Shown: piece by piece, positions 39,168 through 49,593 of the stretch | How positions within the stretch are numbered: the stretch's first letter is position 1 | How the letters are laid out: every line of letters begins with the position of its first letter | Notes under the pieces: generated by a model | What the model saw: the letters and a program-made list of their open reading frames with translations, nothing else | Databases searched by the model: none | What the model was told of the DNA's origin: nothing | From: Balanoglossus misakiensis | Lineage: Eukaryota; Hemichordata | Length of the DNA stretch: 64,000 nucleotides | Direction: 5' to 3' | Assembly: GCA_040954595.2 (NCBI GenBank) | Contig: CM082588.2 | Span: forward strand, 5,952,001-6,016,000 | Position numbers and translations under genes: made by a program

Positions 39168-40217
39168 GTATCTCATACACGTATTTGACCACACTCCTGC
39201 CGGGTTCCCTCAGGGATGATTGAAATATTGTTTGCATTGAATTGGGAGTTTTGATGTCGGCAACATCAATTGACGGTATGGAATGGCCATGTCAGTATCT
39301 AATAATGTAAACTTCATGGTATGATATTGGTAACAGTTAAATTAATCCAGGGATTGATATTCGCCGTAGTAATACGGGAAACTGCAGTAGATGCATGACA
39401 AGAAGTTTCCATGTCATCGATATATAACTCATGGAGCCGAACGGCGTGGCGTACCCCTGCAAGCTGGGGAGATAGAAGCAAGCGCCGAGAAAGTGATATC
39501 TCGTTGGATCCTCGTTCTCACAGCAAGCATCGCACTCTTCATTCTGCGAGAAATAAACTCCAATATAAACGTTTAAGAGATAATATGAGATCACGAACTG
39601 TTTCATCTTACTCACTTTATCGGCACTTGTGATGAGAAAATTACCCGCAGCGCGACAATACGTTTCCATGGCGACGGAGATGGGGGGATACATTTCCATT
39701 TTCTCTGACTGAATCGCGGGCTAATTACTGTCCACGTTCTCTATATTGCAATTTAATGAAACGACATTTTCCAAGTTGTTTCGCGCCAAAAGGAGAAGTC
39801 ACGTGGATAATTTATTCGGGCAATGTTGGCGACACGGGGCGGAAGAGGCGTTCGGATTTTCGTTGTTGTTATTTTATTTGAATACTGGTTTCACAGCGCG
39901 TACCTCACGCTGGCTTCTTCTGTGACGGACTTGTATTTAATTCTTTGTCGAGAACTTGTCTTCAGGTTTCAAGAAAAAAAATGTGTAATTGATAAAGCTG
40001 AACAAGTTTTGGTAGTGGTCGTCATCATCATCATCATGACATATAGTGTGAGACATATAGTGTGCTTACAAGTGTATGTATTACACATTTTCTCTCTAAG
40101 CCTTAGATTCTACTGCTTGAACCGCACATATGATTATTCGACAAAAATTCCCTGAAGTGTGAAATGTACACAATTTTCACTCAATCGGAACTACATCATT
40201 TTCATTTCCGTCCCACT
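39168..40217. other. Intergenic, no gene
   Basis: No supported coding sequence. X-box-like GTTTCCATGGCGAC lies at 39662-39675. Confidence 0.5.
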
Positions 40218-40733
40218 TCCTCGATTTGTACACACGTTGTCGTCAGTTTCGATTGGCATCCACGCACCTTCAAATTAATTACATTTTATGTAATGAAACG
40301 CGATCAGTGGAAATGATACTTTCCTTGATGAAATGGCAACCTTGCTTCATTTCAGTCTTTGTTACGCTAGTTATAATTTTTCACGCTTTCATGCTCTGCT
40401 ATGCCGTGTATCTCGGCTATTGTAGTCGCCGGTAATCTATCCATGTCATCTGTATTTTGCCTGATATGTTGCGTCCCTGAGTTCATTTCAAATCCAACCA
40501 CGCTCTTTAACTTTGATGTGAAAACGACACGATGACACATTTCATCTGGGTCGATCATTCTCTCCCAGAGGAATGCTTGTTATCCATCTCTTTCTTCAAC
40601 ATCTGATCTTTATCACACATTGCTCATTTTCAGTTCTGTGTCAATTTCGAGTCTTAACGACTGCAAATCAAGATTTCCTTGTGCCAGGAAGTGTGTTCCT
40701 AGCACGGGTCACTGCAGAAGTCGCGGAAAGAAG
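40218..40733 (-). repeat. Inverted ~515-bp duplication, arm 2
   Basis: Reverse-complement copy of 29642-30156 at very high identity. Its outer edge abuts the CTGT/ATGT microsatellite that begins near 40745. The equivalent edge of arm 1 has no such repeat. Confidence 0.9.
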
Positions 40734-40744
40734 GTAGAAACATA

Positions 40745-40869
40745 TCTGTCTGTCTGTCTGTCTGTCTGTATGTATGTATGTATGTATGTATGTATGTATG
40801 TACGTATGTATGTATGTATGTATGTATGTATGTATGTATGTATGTATGTATGTATGTATGTATGTATTT
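40745..40869. repeat. (CTGT)n(ATGT)n microsatellite
   Basis: About five CTGT units followed by a near-pure ATGT array. Confidence 0.97.
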
Positions 40870-43210
40870 AAGTATGTGAATAGACACAAACATTTCCCCC
40901 CATAGGCACAATTCCCATGACAATTGGATGCCGCACACGGATCATAACACAACAAAATGCAGACTTTACGACGGCAATTGATGTATCACGTGAGATATCG
41001 GTGACAAAAACACCTGCGCCAATTTTATGCCACAGTCAAGTTGACAGCCGGTAATTTATGCACCGCGTCTAATCGCACACGGCAGTAAACCATCTCCTGT
41101 CAGACATCTTCACTTGCAACCGGCAGTAATTCACTTTGAGTTCCACGACACCTTGAGTGAATGAGCCGTTCATAGACGGCGTGCAGAGCAATCTAATGGC
41201 GCGTTCCCTAACTGAGAGGAAAAAATCGTGTTTCTCTCCAAAGTGATCGTTAACAGTCTTCTTTCAGTTTCCTGTAACACTTACCGGGAAGATTTACTCC
41301 CCGTTTCTCTCCCAGAGCATTTCACGCTTGGAGGAAAACCAACATATCCTCGTAACTCGCTGTCGATAAGGTCATGACCTCGTGGTCAATCGGGGAAAAG
41401 CCTACAACGCAGCTTTATTTCATCGCTGTAAATAACATCCCCCTGATAAATCAGCCACGACTGGATTTGCGTGCTCGACTTATCGTTCATGTTCAATTTC
41501 TGTCACTTTAAACATTGTTTCACAAAACGTGGTCTATAAGACCGAAGAAATATTGCATTCGTGTACAAAATGTACATATATTTGTTTATTTATGATTACG
41601 TGTGATGGTCTGTAACGGATATAGTAAATTATGTATGGAATCCACGCCTTAATACTTAAGTCACCGGGTCATTGAAGCGATAACTTGACTAATAATCAAG
41701 GCCTTCATCTCAAGTAATGGCGCCGCCGTGAGATTGGCATGGTGAGGCTTAGCCGTTATCTTTTCTTCAATCACCGAACTCAGGCTGTCAGAGAGAGAGA
41801 GGACAACCGGAAACAGTTGGCGAAACTGAAGGCGTGACGCAACAAAAGTTAATGAGATTCAAATAAAGATGTCCAAATCACCAGAAATGTCTGGAATTAT
41901 TGTGCAGTCCTTTTATATTTGCGTCACACGTGATATCAACGTGCTATGCTTCGCAAGGAAGTTGAAATTGTCATTTTAACAAACAACAAATATTCTGCTT
42001 ATCTTCGGTAGCAACAGGTGGTCGGATATTTCATATTGTTATTTCCCAGAGATGCACGACTATCGCAGAATCATCTCCAACCGACGGCGTGGTGGTGACT
42101 TGTGACTGAAGTGCCAAGAAATCAGGTTGTAACTTTAATGTAGCCACTTTTCTCCGACGTAAGTTCACGCTGGTACCCCCAACAGGGCGTCTTCCAGTCC
42201 CACTTAACCCCTGCCACCCCCCATTTGTATGTCTTCAGATCCCGTTTCACCGCCGTTGACAGTGGGACTAAACCATTATAAAGTGCGGTGGGTGAAAGCG
42301 AAACAATGAAGGTGCGTTCTATGCAGTACGATTTTGTTTCTGTCGAAGAATGCTAAACAGTTAAACAGGAACATGTCTCAATTTGAGGGGAATTGTTGGG
42401 AAAACGCTTTTTTTCACAAGGTTGCAGCTCGGGAACAGATTTTCAGAAAAAAATGACATCCCCCAAACCATTCAGTTATTTGTTATATAAAATATCGTCA
42501 GAAATCTTTTCTGAAAAGAAAATGGAGGGTGGGGTAGGCCTATTCATTATCTTGGTTTCTTAAAAACCACTCTAATTTTGGCGGCCATTTTGAATGCAAT
42601 AGTGAGACATTTTACCGTCTCATTCAAGCATTTGCGCGGTGAGCCCACATTTTCATTTTCAGTTTATAAGAAAATAATCTTACGTTACTTTGAGGAAAAT
42701 ATGATAAAGATTTAAGATCCTGTTTTCCAGGTGCAGCCAACCTTAATGGAGATAGTCGACCAGGACAGGCCACCTTTTTTGATATAGTGCAATTTTGCTT
42801 TGATATTTATACACGCATATCAATGTTCCTGGCACTGCTATATGACTCATGTCTTATTAACAACAACAAAAGGCGGACATTGTGACATGTGACGATTGTT
42901 TGTTTCTTCCAAAGATGTCAATCTTCAAGAATAATTAATCTAAATTAAAAACATAAAAGAAATTTTAAACGATATCGGAAGCTGGCAGACAATTAGCAGG
43001 CTTGGTATAAGTAAAACGTGATATTTCACTGCGTGTAATTAATGGCTTAATTTGACAGTTATAAAGAAGGTCAAACTTGATGTTTTATATAATTAAGGTC
43101 GTAATTTGATTTACAGACACACATATCATTTAATCTACACTGTCTGACCTATACTCTTTTCTTTTTCCCGTGTGAGCGATTTGTAATGTGATGGTCAGTT
43201 AGTCAGAGAC
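40870..43210. other. Intergenic, no gene
   Basis: No supported coding sequence. CAAAATGGCCGCC occurs on the minus strand at 42580-42592. A CATTATAAAG word near 42275 is a weak TATA candidate without a supported exon. Confidence 0.5.
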
Positions 43211-43290
43211 AGAGAAGGGGGAGGGAGGGAGAGAGAGGGGGGGGGGAGAGAGAGAGAGTGAGTGAGAGAGAGAGAGAGAGGGAGAGAGAG
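43211..43290. repeat. (GA)n purine tract
   Basis: GA/GGGA low-complexity run with an internal G-tract. A related GGA/GA run lies at 44525-44559. Confidence 0.9.
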
Positions 43291-45993
43291 GGACCATGAT
43301 ATGGACCCGGATTCTCCAGAGGCGAGAAAAGCTGGCATTTAGTATGTAAATTTCCCTGGGGATGGGAGTAATTTCGGCCAGACAGATACAAATTTAATAT
43401 TTTCCAAACGATGTTTGATGACGAGTTATATTTTCTTACAGTGGACCTATGGGACAAAATGTTGCTGCGAGAATAATTGATCGATGTGTTCATTGACCAA
43501 TATCAGACAAAAATACGTTGCTTAAAACGGTAATTGAAAGGTGGCTACTACATCGCTGTTGGTTCAAAAGTCACTCAAACTTGGGTAACTATAGCAACCA
43601 TGATTGTCGCCATGTGGGGTACATTTAATCAGAATCCCTGGCCAAGTAACAGGCTGCTCGATTCCATTTGCAATCACAGTGTCAATTTTAATTACCTCGT
43701 ATCAGCCAGGGCTGCCGCGCTCTAATCACTCTGATAGGCGATCTTAATCACCTTTGCTTTTATCGATGATAGAGGGAGTGTGACTGACACCTGGCGCTTC
43801 CAGGTAACATCGTCACCCCTTGGAGAGTTGGTGTGCTGGCACTGTTCATGTGGAACCGATATTCGTTGTTGACCTTTGACCTGTCCTGCTTCGAATGTGG
43901 ATACTGCGTCAGACACCATTCGTTCAAAAATGTCCTAGTTAGTGTTGGACGCAGACATCGGCTATACTAGTGGGAGATGTTGGCAAGTGTAGTGTGCACA
44001 ACATGAGACCTCTATTGATAAACTCAATTGATCATCCCATTAACAAACTTGACCAAAAGTGACAGAGTTGATCTATGCAGATTAGCGCCAACATCCGACA
44101 AATTAAGGGTATTCACCAAAGTGTAAGATGATTCGCAACCCACCTGAGCACCGGGAAAGGATAAATTGAATCAAATCTACTAATGCCAATAATTGTCGCT
44201 AATTACCGTCACTAATTCTTGTACATTAATTAGCCTGTGACAGTTCACAAACAAAATCAACATCTGAGTAATGACACTTAAAACAATGACTATATATTCA
44301 TCCTCGTATATGCTGCACACGAACGTAGTGTAAAATGCATTGACACCACGTGCACAGAAGATGGTCTAAGCTGTATTCCGTGGCTAATAAATTGCTTCAG
44401 TTTCATGTACGTTATAAATCTTTTGCATTGGTGATAATGCATGTTACTGTCCTCAACTAGGGAAACGGGTCTTGATCACGCTTTGACGTGATTAATCGCA
44501 ACTCTTGACGCTCCCGTGGGCGTTGGAGGAGGAGGAGGAGGAGGAGGAGAGAGAGAGACTCACGTACAGTATATACGTTTGTTCCATTCCCATCCATCCC
44601 TGTTACCAGAAGGTTGCGACATACAGCCACGATTTGTGTCGGACGCGAAAGGAAAGGATCGCAAGTCGTAAAAATGACAAAGCGGCGTGTTTGATGGCTG
44701 AGACGTGCTGCCAAGTACGACTTTTATGTCTCTTTAGAAAAGTCTCTCATTAGACAAAAGAGAGACTTGCGATTCAAGAACGAGGTTTCGCTCTAACTTC
44801 TGTTGCGGTAATACTTGCCAAATTTGTAGTGATCTTAAAATGAAGGTTACCTCGTTTGTCGCTGGAATGATAACAAATGGGTCAGATAGAAAATAGCCGG
44901 AGATTGTCGGCCATTTTGAATTTCAAATTTGAGAGTTTTGCTCTGTCCATCAATAATTTCGACGGTTGCCACTAATTTTATCTCAAATTTAGGAGATAAC
45001 AACGCACAGTTTCCTTGAACAATACTTGAGAATGGTTTGGGATTTTAGAGGCGCATCCTATCTTAAACAAAATAAGTGTCCGTTCGGTCGCGTCGTTTGT
45101 TCCTAATTTCATACTCTGCACACCTGGAGATGCGAATTATTTCATCCACTGGGCCAGGCGTGTTAAAATGAGTGATAAGCAATCATAATCACTCTAAATC
45201 GATCGGAATAACTTGTAACTTGGTTGGATCATTTCGCAAAAAAAGAGAACGCCCGCAGAGGATATTATAATGTGGAAATTGAAAAAAAAATCTGCGTGCA
45301 TATAGTTCTGTAAACTAATTACAGGATTTGCCGCTTGGCCTTTTTTCACTTGCATTGCCTCTTGGTGGCGGTATACCCTTCCCCTTTAGCTTCATTACAT
45401 AATAATATTATCATCGTGGACGTTAAGAGCGCGAGGCTTCACATGATGAGAACCGACTGTAGTGCAGAGGTCAAACCATGAATTGTTCTTCGAAATATTC
45501 GTTTCTCCGGACCGCTTTACCTCCTCTCAACACAACAAGGGGTAATTGCGCGGTGTGCAGGCTCTTTGAAGATGCCGGGCGCTATTTTAAATATCACACG
45601 GATGACCAATTTGACACGTGTACTACTGGTAGGCTGACAATTTCGCAGCAAAATAATCATAAAATCTACTAGAAAGGAGTTAAATTTGCTTCAGATTATA
45701 GTGAAAACAGTTAAGGGCCATCTTTGCAATACGAAAGTCCCAATATATCCGTTAGTTCACACGTGACGATATTGTTTGCTTATAGACTAATTATACTACA
45801 TGGCTCGCAACTGAAAGCGCCCTCGGTCGCTGAGACAACAACGAAAAAACTTACGTTTGCGACTCTGCCTTCATTTCCTTCGCCCATTCCCCCTCTTCTG
45901 TGACTGACGTGATGCGGACAGATTCTGCCTCAGCTCTGGAAATATTTAGCTGTATATATCAGGGAAAGGGAAGAAATAATGGCTATAGTTAAA
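43291..45993. other. Intergenic, regulatory-like words, no gene
   Basis: No supported gene. An X-box (GTAACTATAGCAAC, 43585-43598), a perfect DR1 (43870-43882), a GGA microsatellite (44525-44559) and a YY1-like word (44908-44920) are present. The stretch 44090-44260 is dense in TAATTA and AATTA cores. Confidence 0.45.
43870..43882 (-). promoter_or_regulatory. Perfect DR1 nuclear-receptor element
   Basis: TGACCTTTGACCT, which reads AGGTCA-A-AGGTCA on the minus strand. This is the consensus DR1 for PPAR/RXR, HNF4 and COUP-TF. Confidence 0.55.
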
Positions 45994-46179
45994 TAATAAC
46001 ACATGTTAGCGAGGGCAATATCATGATCTTTGGCCTGCACGAGGGATGGTGACCTCTGGCCATAATATTGATGATGCCCTCGCCTGCGGCTCGGGCATCA
46101 TCAATCTTATGGTCAGAGATCACCAGCCCGAGGGTGGGCCAAACATCATGATATTGCCCGAGCATGACATGTGTTATTA
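45994..46179. repeat. 186-bp fold-back palindrome
   Basis: TAATAACACATGT...GGGCAATATCATGAT on the left is mirrored as ATCATGATATTGCCC...ACATGTGTTATTA on the right. The arms are imperfect over roughly 85 bp and meet at GATGATGCCC/GGGCATCATC. Likely a fold-back MITE. Confidence 0.85.
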
Positions 46180-46219
46180 ATTTTATTACTGTATACCGAA
46201 CATTTTACCATACATACAG

Positions 46220-46409
46220 TATAGGGCAGGTTTGTCTTAACCGCCATCTTGGAAACAAGGTGCGTTGTGGGATAGAATTGGAGGGTTTTGGAGGGGTAAT
46301 TATGCACATGTGCATAATGAACCCTCCAATTATCCCTCCAAAACCTTCCAATTCTATCCCACAACGCACCTTGTTTCCAAGATGGCGGTTAAGACAAACC
46401 TGCCCTATA
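46220..46409. mobile_element. 190-bp near-perfect palindromic MITE
   Basis: The arms begin TATAGGGCAGGTTTGTC and are almost perfectly complementary over about 80 bp, meeting near 46310 at GCACATGTGC. TA at both edges may be a target duplication. Each arm carries AAGATGGCGG, the YY1 core. Reading frames across it are mirror images of each other and not genes. Confidence 0.85.
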
Positions 46410-46974
46410 GAGGGTTGCGTCCATGTCGTACGCTGCAGGTTGCAGTGAACTATATATCTCGCTGTACCTACTTCGAACTCCGATAATCTTGAGGAAACCG
46501 CGCTGTTGGTTGCGAATTTGGTGTATTTACTGTCCGTTTGCAGTAAAATATCGTCCAGTTGAACATGTATTAATCCTGTGTGTCGCTTTGAAGCCATATA
46601 TGCGGGAGTTGACTGATCGTGAAGGAAGCCATTGAACGACAGTTTGTTACGCGCAGAAAAGATGCGCAGAACCTTAAACCTGTTCTCAGCGGTTAATATA
46701 TTCTCACCTCGCGCGTATCCCCGGCCCGTAGCCCCTACCTACGGGCCATAGACTCTGTCAACCATGTAATATCACGTTTTTTTATGTCACGTGGTACAGT
46801 CTCAGCCAATCAAGAGTACGGAATACAGAGTGAGGTGTAATAATTGCTCATATTTTCTCATATTGATGTTGATATTAACTGAGGTCGTTGCCCCCACGTA
46901 AGCCATAAATAATTGTCAAGTTTAATAATTACTTCTATTAATTGCCAATTATATTATCAATGTGTTATTAATAA
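46410..46974. promoter_or_regulatory. Upstream region of the K2P channel gene
   Basis: Contains a 9-bp stem-loop (GGCCCGTAG at 46723-46731 and CTACGGGCC at 46739-46747), GTCACGTGG near 46785 and an inverted CCAAT (AGCCAATCAAG near 46803). These suit a promoter, but no start site can be fixed from sequence. Confidence 0.35.
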
Positions 46975-48747
46975 ATGGAGACGACAACAACGTCATTATC
47001 GACGTTAACAGTATCAGTATTTGTGTCCGAATGGGGTTTTAGACACTGTACAGCGATCTCACTGAAAAACAGCACAGATCTGAAATTTGTTTGCTCGGAA
47101 AAGATGGGTCGCCTGCTCTCCGGGGATTGCGGGGTTAGACGAGAGCATTTCGTCGTCACGACTTTCTTATTCCTGATCACACTCTTCTACCTCCTGTTCG
47201 GCGCCTGGCTCTTCCACGCCATCGAGAAGCCGCACGAGGTGGTGCACGTGCGCAACATGTCCGCCATCGCCGAGCAGTTCGAGCGCGAGCTGGGCGAGAT
47301 CCTGCAGCAGGCCGCGCCGGACAACTGGACAGCGCAGGTGGTGCAGGCCACGTCGGTGTACGTGGAGCGGCTGGCGGAGGAGATGGGCTGCGGCCACTCC
47401 GTGTTCGTCCAGCAGGTTCAAACCGAGTACAAGTGGGACATGACGTCGTCGATCATCTTCTGTCTGACAGTGATCAGCACAATAGGTAGGGCACAGCAGT
47501 TGTGTATTCGTGTTAAAAAAATCTATTGAAAGTTTGCAATTGGTGTATGTTGCATTACCCTCGTTGCTGCGAAAAGAATAAGAGCTTTCATTCTTGCAAA
47601 ATGCATGGCTAGACTCAGCAACTTTCATTTTTTTCCATTTTTGCTGTCTGTCATAATATTGTTCAAAACTCTTGTGTAACTGTTCAATTAAATAGTTTGA
47701 TTCCTTGCAAAAGAGTTAAAATTTCGTTTGACTACCAACCTTCCTTCTTTAGGATATGGTCACGTGGTACCGGTGACAAACGCAGGGAAAATTGCGTGCA
47801 TCATCTACTCTCTCCTCGGGATTCCGCTGTTTTTGTTGTTCCTGGCCAAGACCGGTTTGCTGCTCGCTGTACCACTGCAAATGTTCCACGAGTATTATCA
47901 CCGCTGCAGCAAACTGATCGCGTCCAGATTGAGAAACACCAGCTGCAAGATCAGGCGACGCTGGCAAAAGGGGCGAAAATCCACAGAAGAGGACGCGTAC
48001 GACAGCGACACGGACTGGTACGTGTTGCGATCGATCTCTAGCGCTGATTTTGGTCTGGGAAACAGCGGAGTGTCCAGTGAGTCGCTCGGTGGCTTGGGCA
48101 CCGTTGGATGCGATCCACACCTCGCGTCGACTGCAGGCGACGCTTTCGCTTCAAATCGGATCAAAGATCCAACGAGAACTTTGTACTTGGCCAGTCAGAC
48201 AAACGAAGGGGGCAAGAAGGGAGTGCCAGGCAGTTTTAGGCTAAGCGATACGGTCAGAACGGTCTCCTCGCTGGTCAGTCTTGAAACACGTGACGGTCCG
48301 TCGCACAAGCAGCACTGTGACAAGACCACCCAGGTATCCCGGAAATCTAAAAATAGCAGAAAGCGAAAACGGGGAAGACGTCAGCAAGATGTACCGATGG
48401 TATTTCTTCTGGTCATTTTGGTCGCTTACATTCTGGGCGGATCAGCCGTGTTTGTTTCGGAAGAAAAGTGGTCCTACCTGGATTCGGTCTACTTCTCAAT
48501 GATAACATTCTCCACGATAGGTTTCGGGGACTTGGTCCCCGTGTACGGCTCCGGCGGAAACCTAACCGCTCCAGAAAACAAGGTCGTGGTTCTATGCCTC
48601 TACGTTTTGATCGGACTTATTCTCATGAGCGCCTGCCTGAATCTGTCCCTAAAAAAGATAGCGGGTGCTGGGAGTAGACTGTTGACGGGGAGGTTGTCTA
48701 CTGCTTGGAAGAAAAGGAAACGGGGGAAACAAAGAAGTATTGCGTAA
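46975..48747 (+). CDS. Two-pore-domain potassium channel (K2P/KCNK family), TRESK-like loop
   Basis: Predicted background potassium channel of the plasma membrane; two subunits form one pore. There are two coding exons, 46975-47485 and 47753-48747. The phase-1 intron splits the first selectivity filter (ATAG|GTAGGG, TTTAG|GATATGG). The joined protein is 501 aa. Order: TM1 about 59-83; extracellular cap with NMS and NWT glycosylation sites and Cys139; filter 1 TIGYG 169-173; TM2 about 182-208; cytoplasmic loop about 212-383; TM3 about 384-405; filter 2 TIGFG 425-429; TM4 about 447-469; short basic tail. The loop of about 170 residues is unusually long and recalls vertebrate TRESK (KCNK18). No calcineurin PQIVID motif is seen, so the subfamily is uncertain. 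The internal ATG at 47104 (MGRLLSGDC) may be the true start, which gives 458 aa and a more usual N-terminus. Confidence 0.93.
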
Positions 48748-49535
48748 ATCGTACAAAACAGACTTTCTAGATAACCTCTTTATTCATGTTGCTTGGAGAT
48801 TCAACTACATTTCTCTCTATAAATTTCCATAGACAGAGACATACAAGTGAGAAAAGTACATTTTGCATATACATATCGATTGGTGCATGCAGATATTCAA
48901 AATAATATATCCATGGTATCCACCCGGTACAACAAACCATACTTCATCTTAATATTTATCTTTATTTTGTATTTAGCCCATTACATAATAATGAGTACAC
49001 AAGTGGGACTATGTTCTGTTTGTGAACATCGAACACCAAGTACGCTAGAGCTAAGTTGTGGTCGCCGAATCTTGGGGATTTTCCAACATTCTGGCACGTC
49101 ATTATATTATCCTTCCTGCTATTGTCAGAATTACAGAACATTTGGTTGTCGGTATTTTTTGGAACCTCAAAAATTACGAAAATCTCTCGCTATCGCCAAT
49201 GTTTCTCAATTATTGCCGATACGATGTCATGACCTCACCTGAACCACCGATGAACTGACCTGACATGACCCACTTTGCATAACAAAGGTTGCGTAATTTT
49301 GCCCAATGAACGACCGTCTCTTGGGTGCATCATTTCCGGCGCATCACTGTACAGAAAATCAATACGCCGCGATCGAAACGTGGCAAAAATAAAAGAAGTC
49401 CATGACCTCTGCGCGATCGGAGCCGCTCAGAAGTTAACATAACTTCTATACGGCACAGAACGCGCGCAGAGGTTATGAAGTTCTGTCATATTAGGCTTAA
49501 TAAGTATGTTTTATACTGATTATTATTATTATTAT
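48748..49535. other. Spacer between K2P and P450 3' ends
   Basis: Tail-to-tail intergenic segment without a supported gene. It contains a DR4-like site at 49256-49271 (TGACCT, GACA, TGACCC) and an ATT microsatellite at 49519-49538. Confidence 0.5.
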
Positions 49536-49541
49536 TTTATT
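49536..49541 (-). terminator. Polyadenylation signal of the P450 gene
   Basis: AATAAA on the minus strand, about 53 bp beyond the P450 stop codon. Confidence 0.6.
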
Positions 49542-49593
49542 CTTATCTTTATATTAACGTAAACCAGTTTCACATTCCCGACCATATGCCTAA

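Noticed and set aside
46205-46597. 130-codon minus-strand frame and its plus-strand counterpart
   Set aside because: Both cross the 190-bp palindrome, which makes the two strands encode the same peptide. It is a mirror artefact.
47749-48164. Minus-strand frames under K2P exon 2
   Set aside because: They are shadows of the channel coding sequence, which has both pore filters and four membrane segments.
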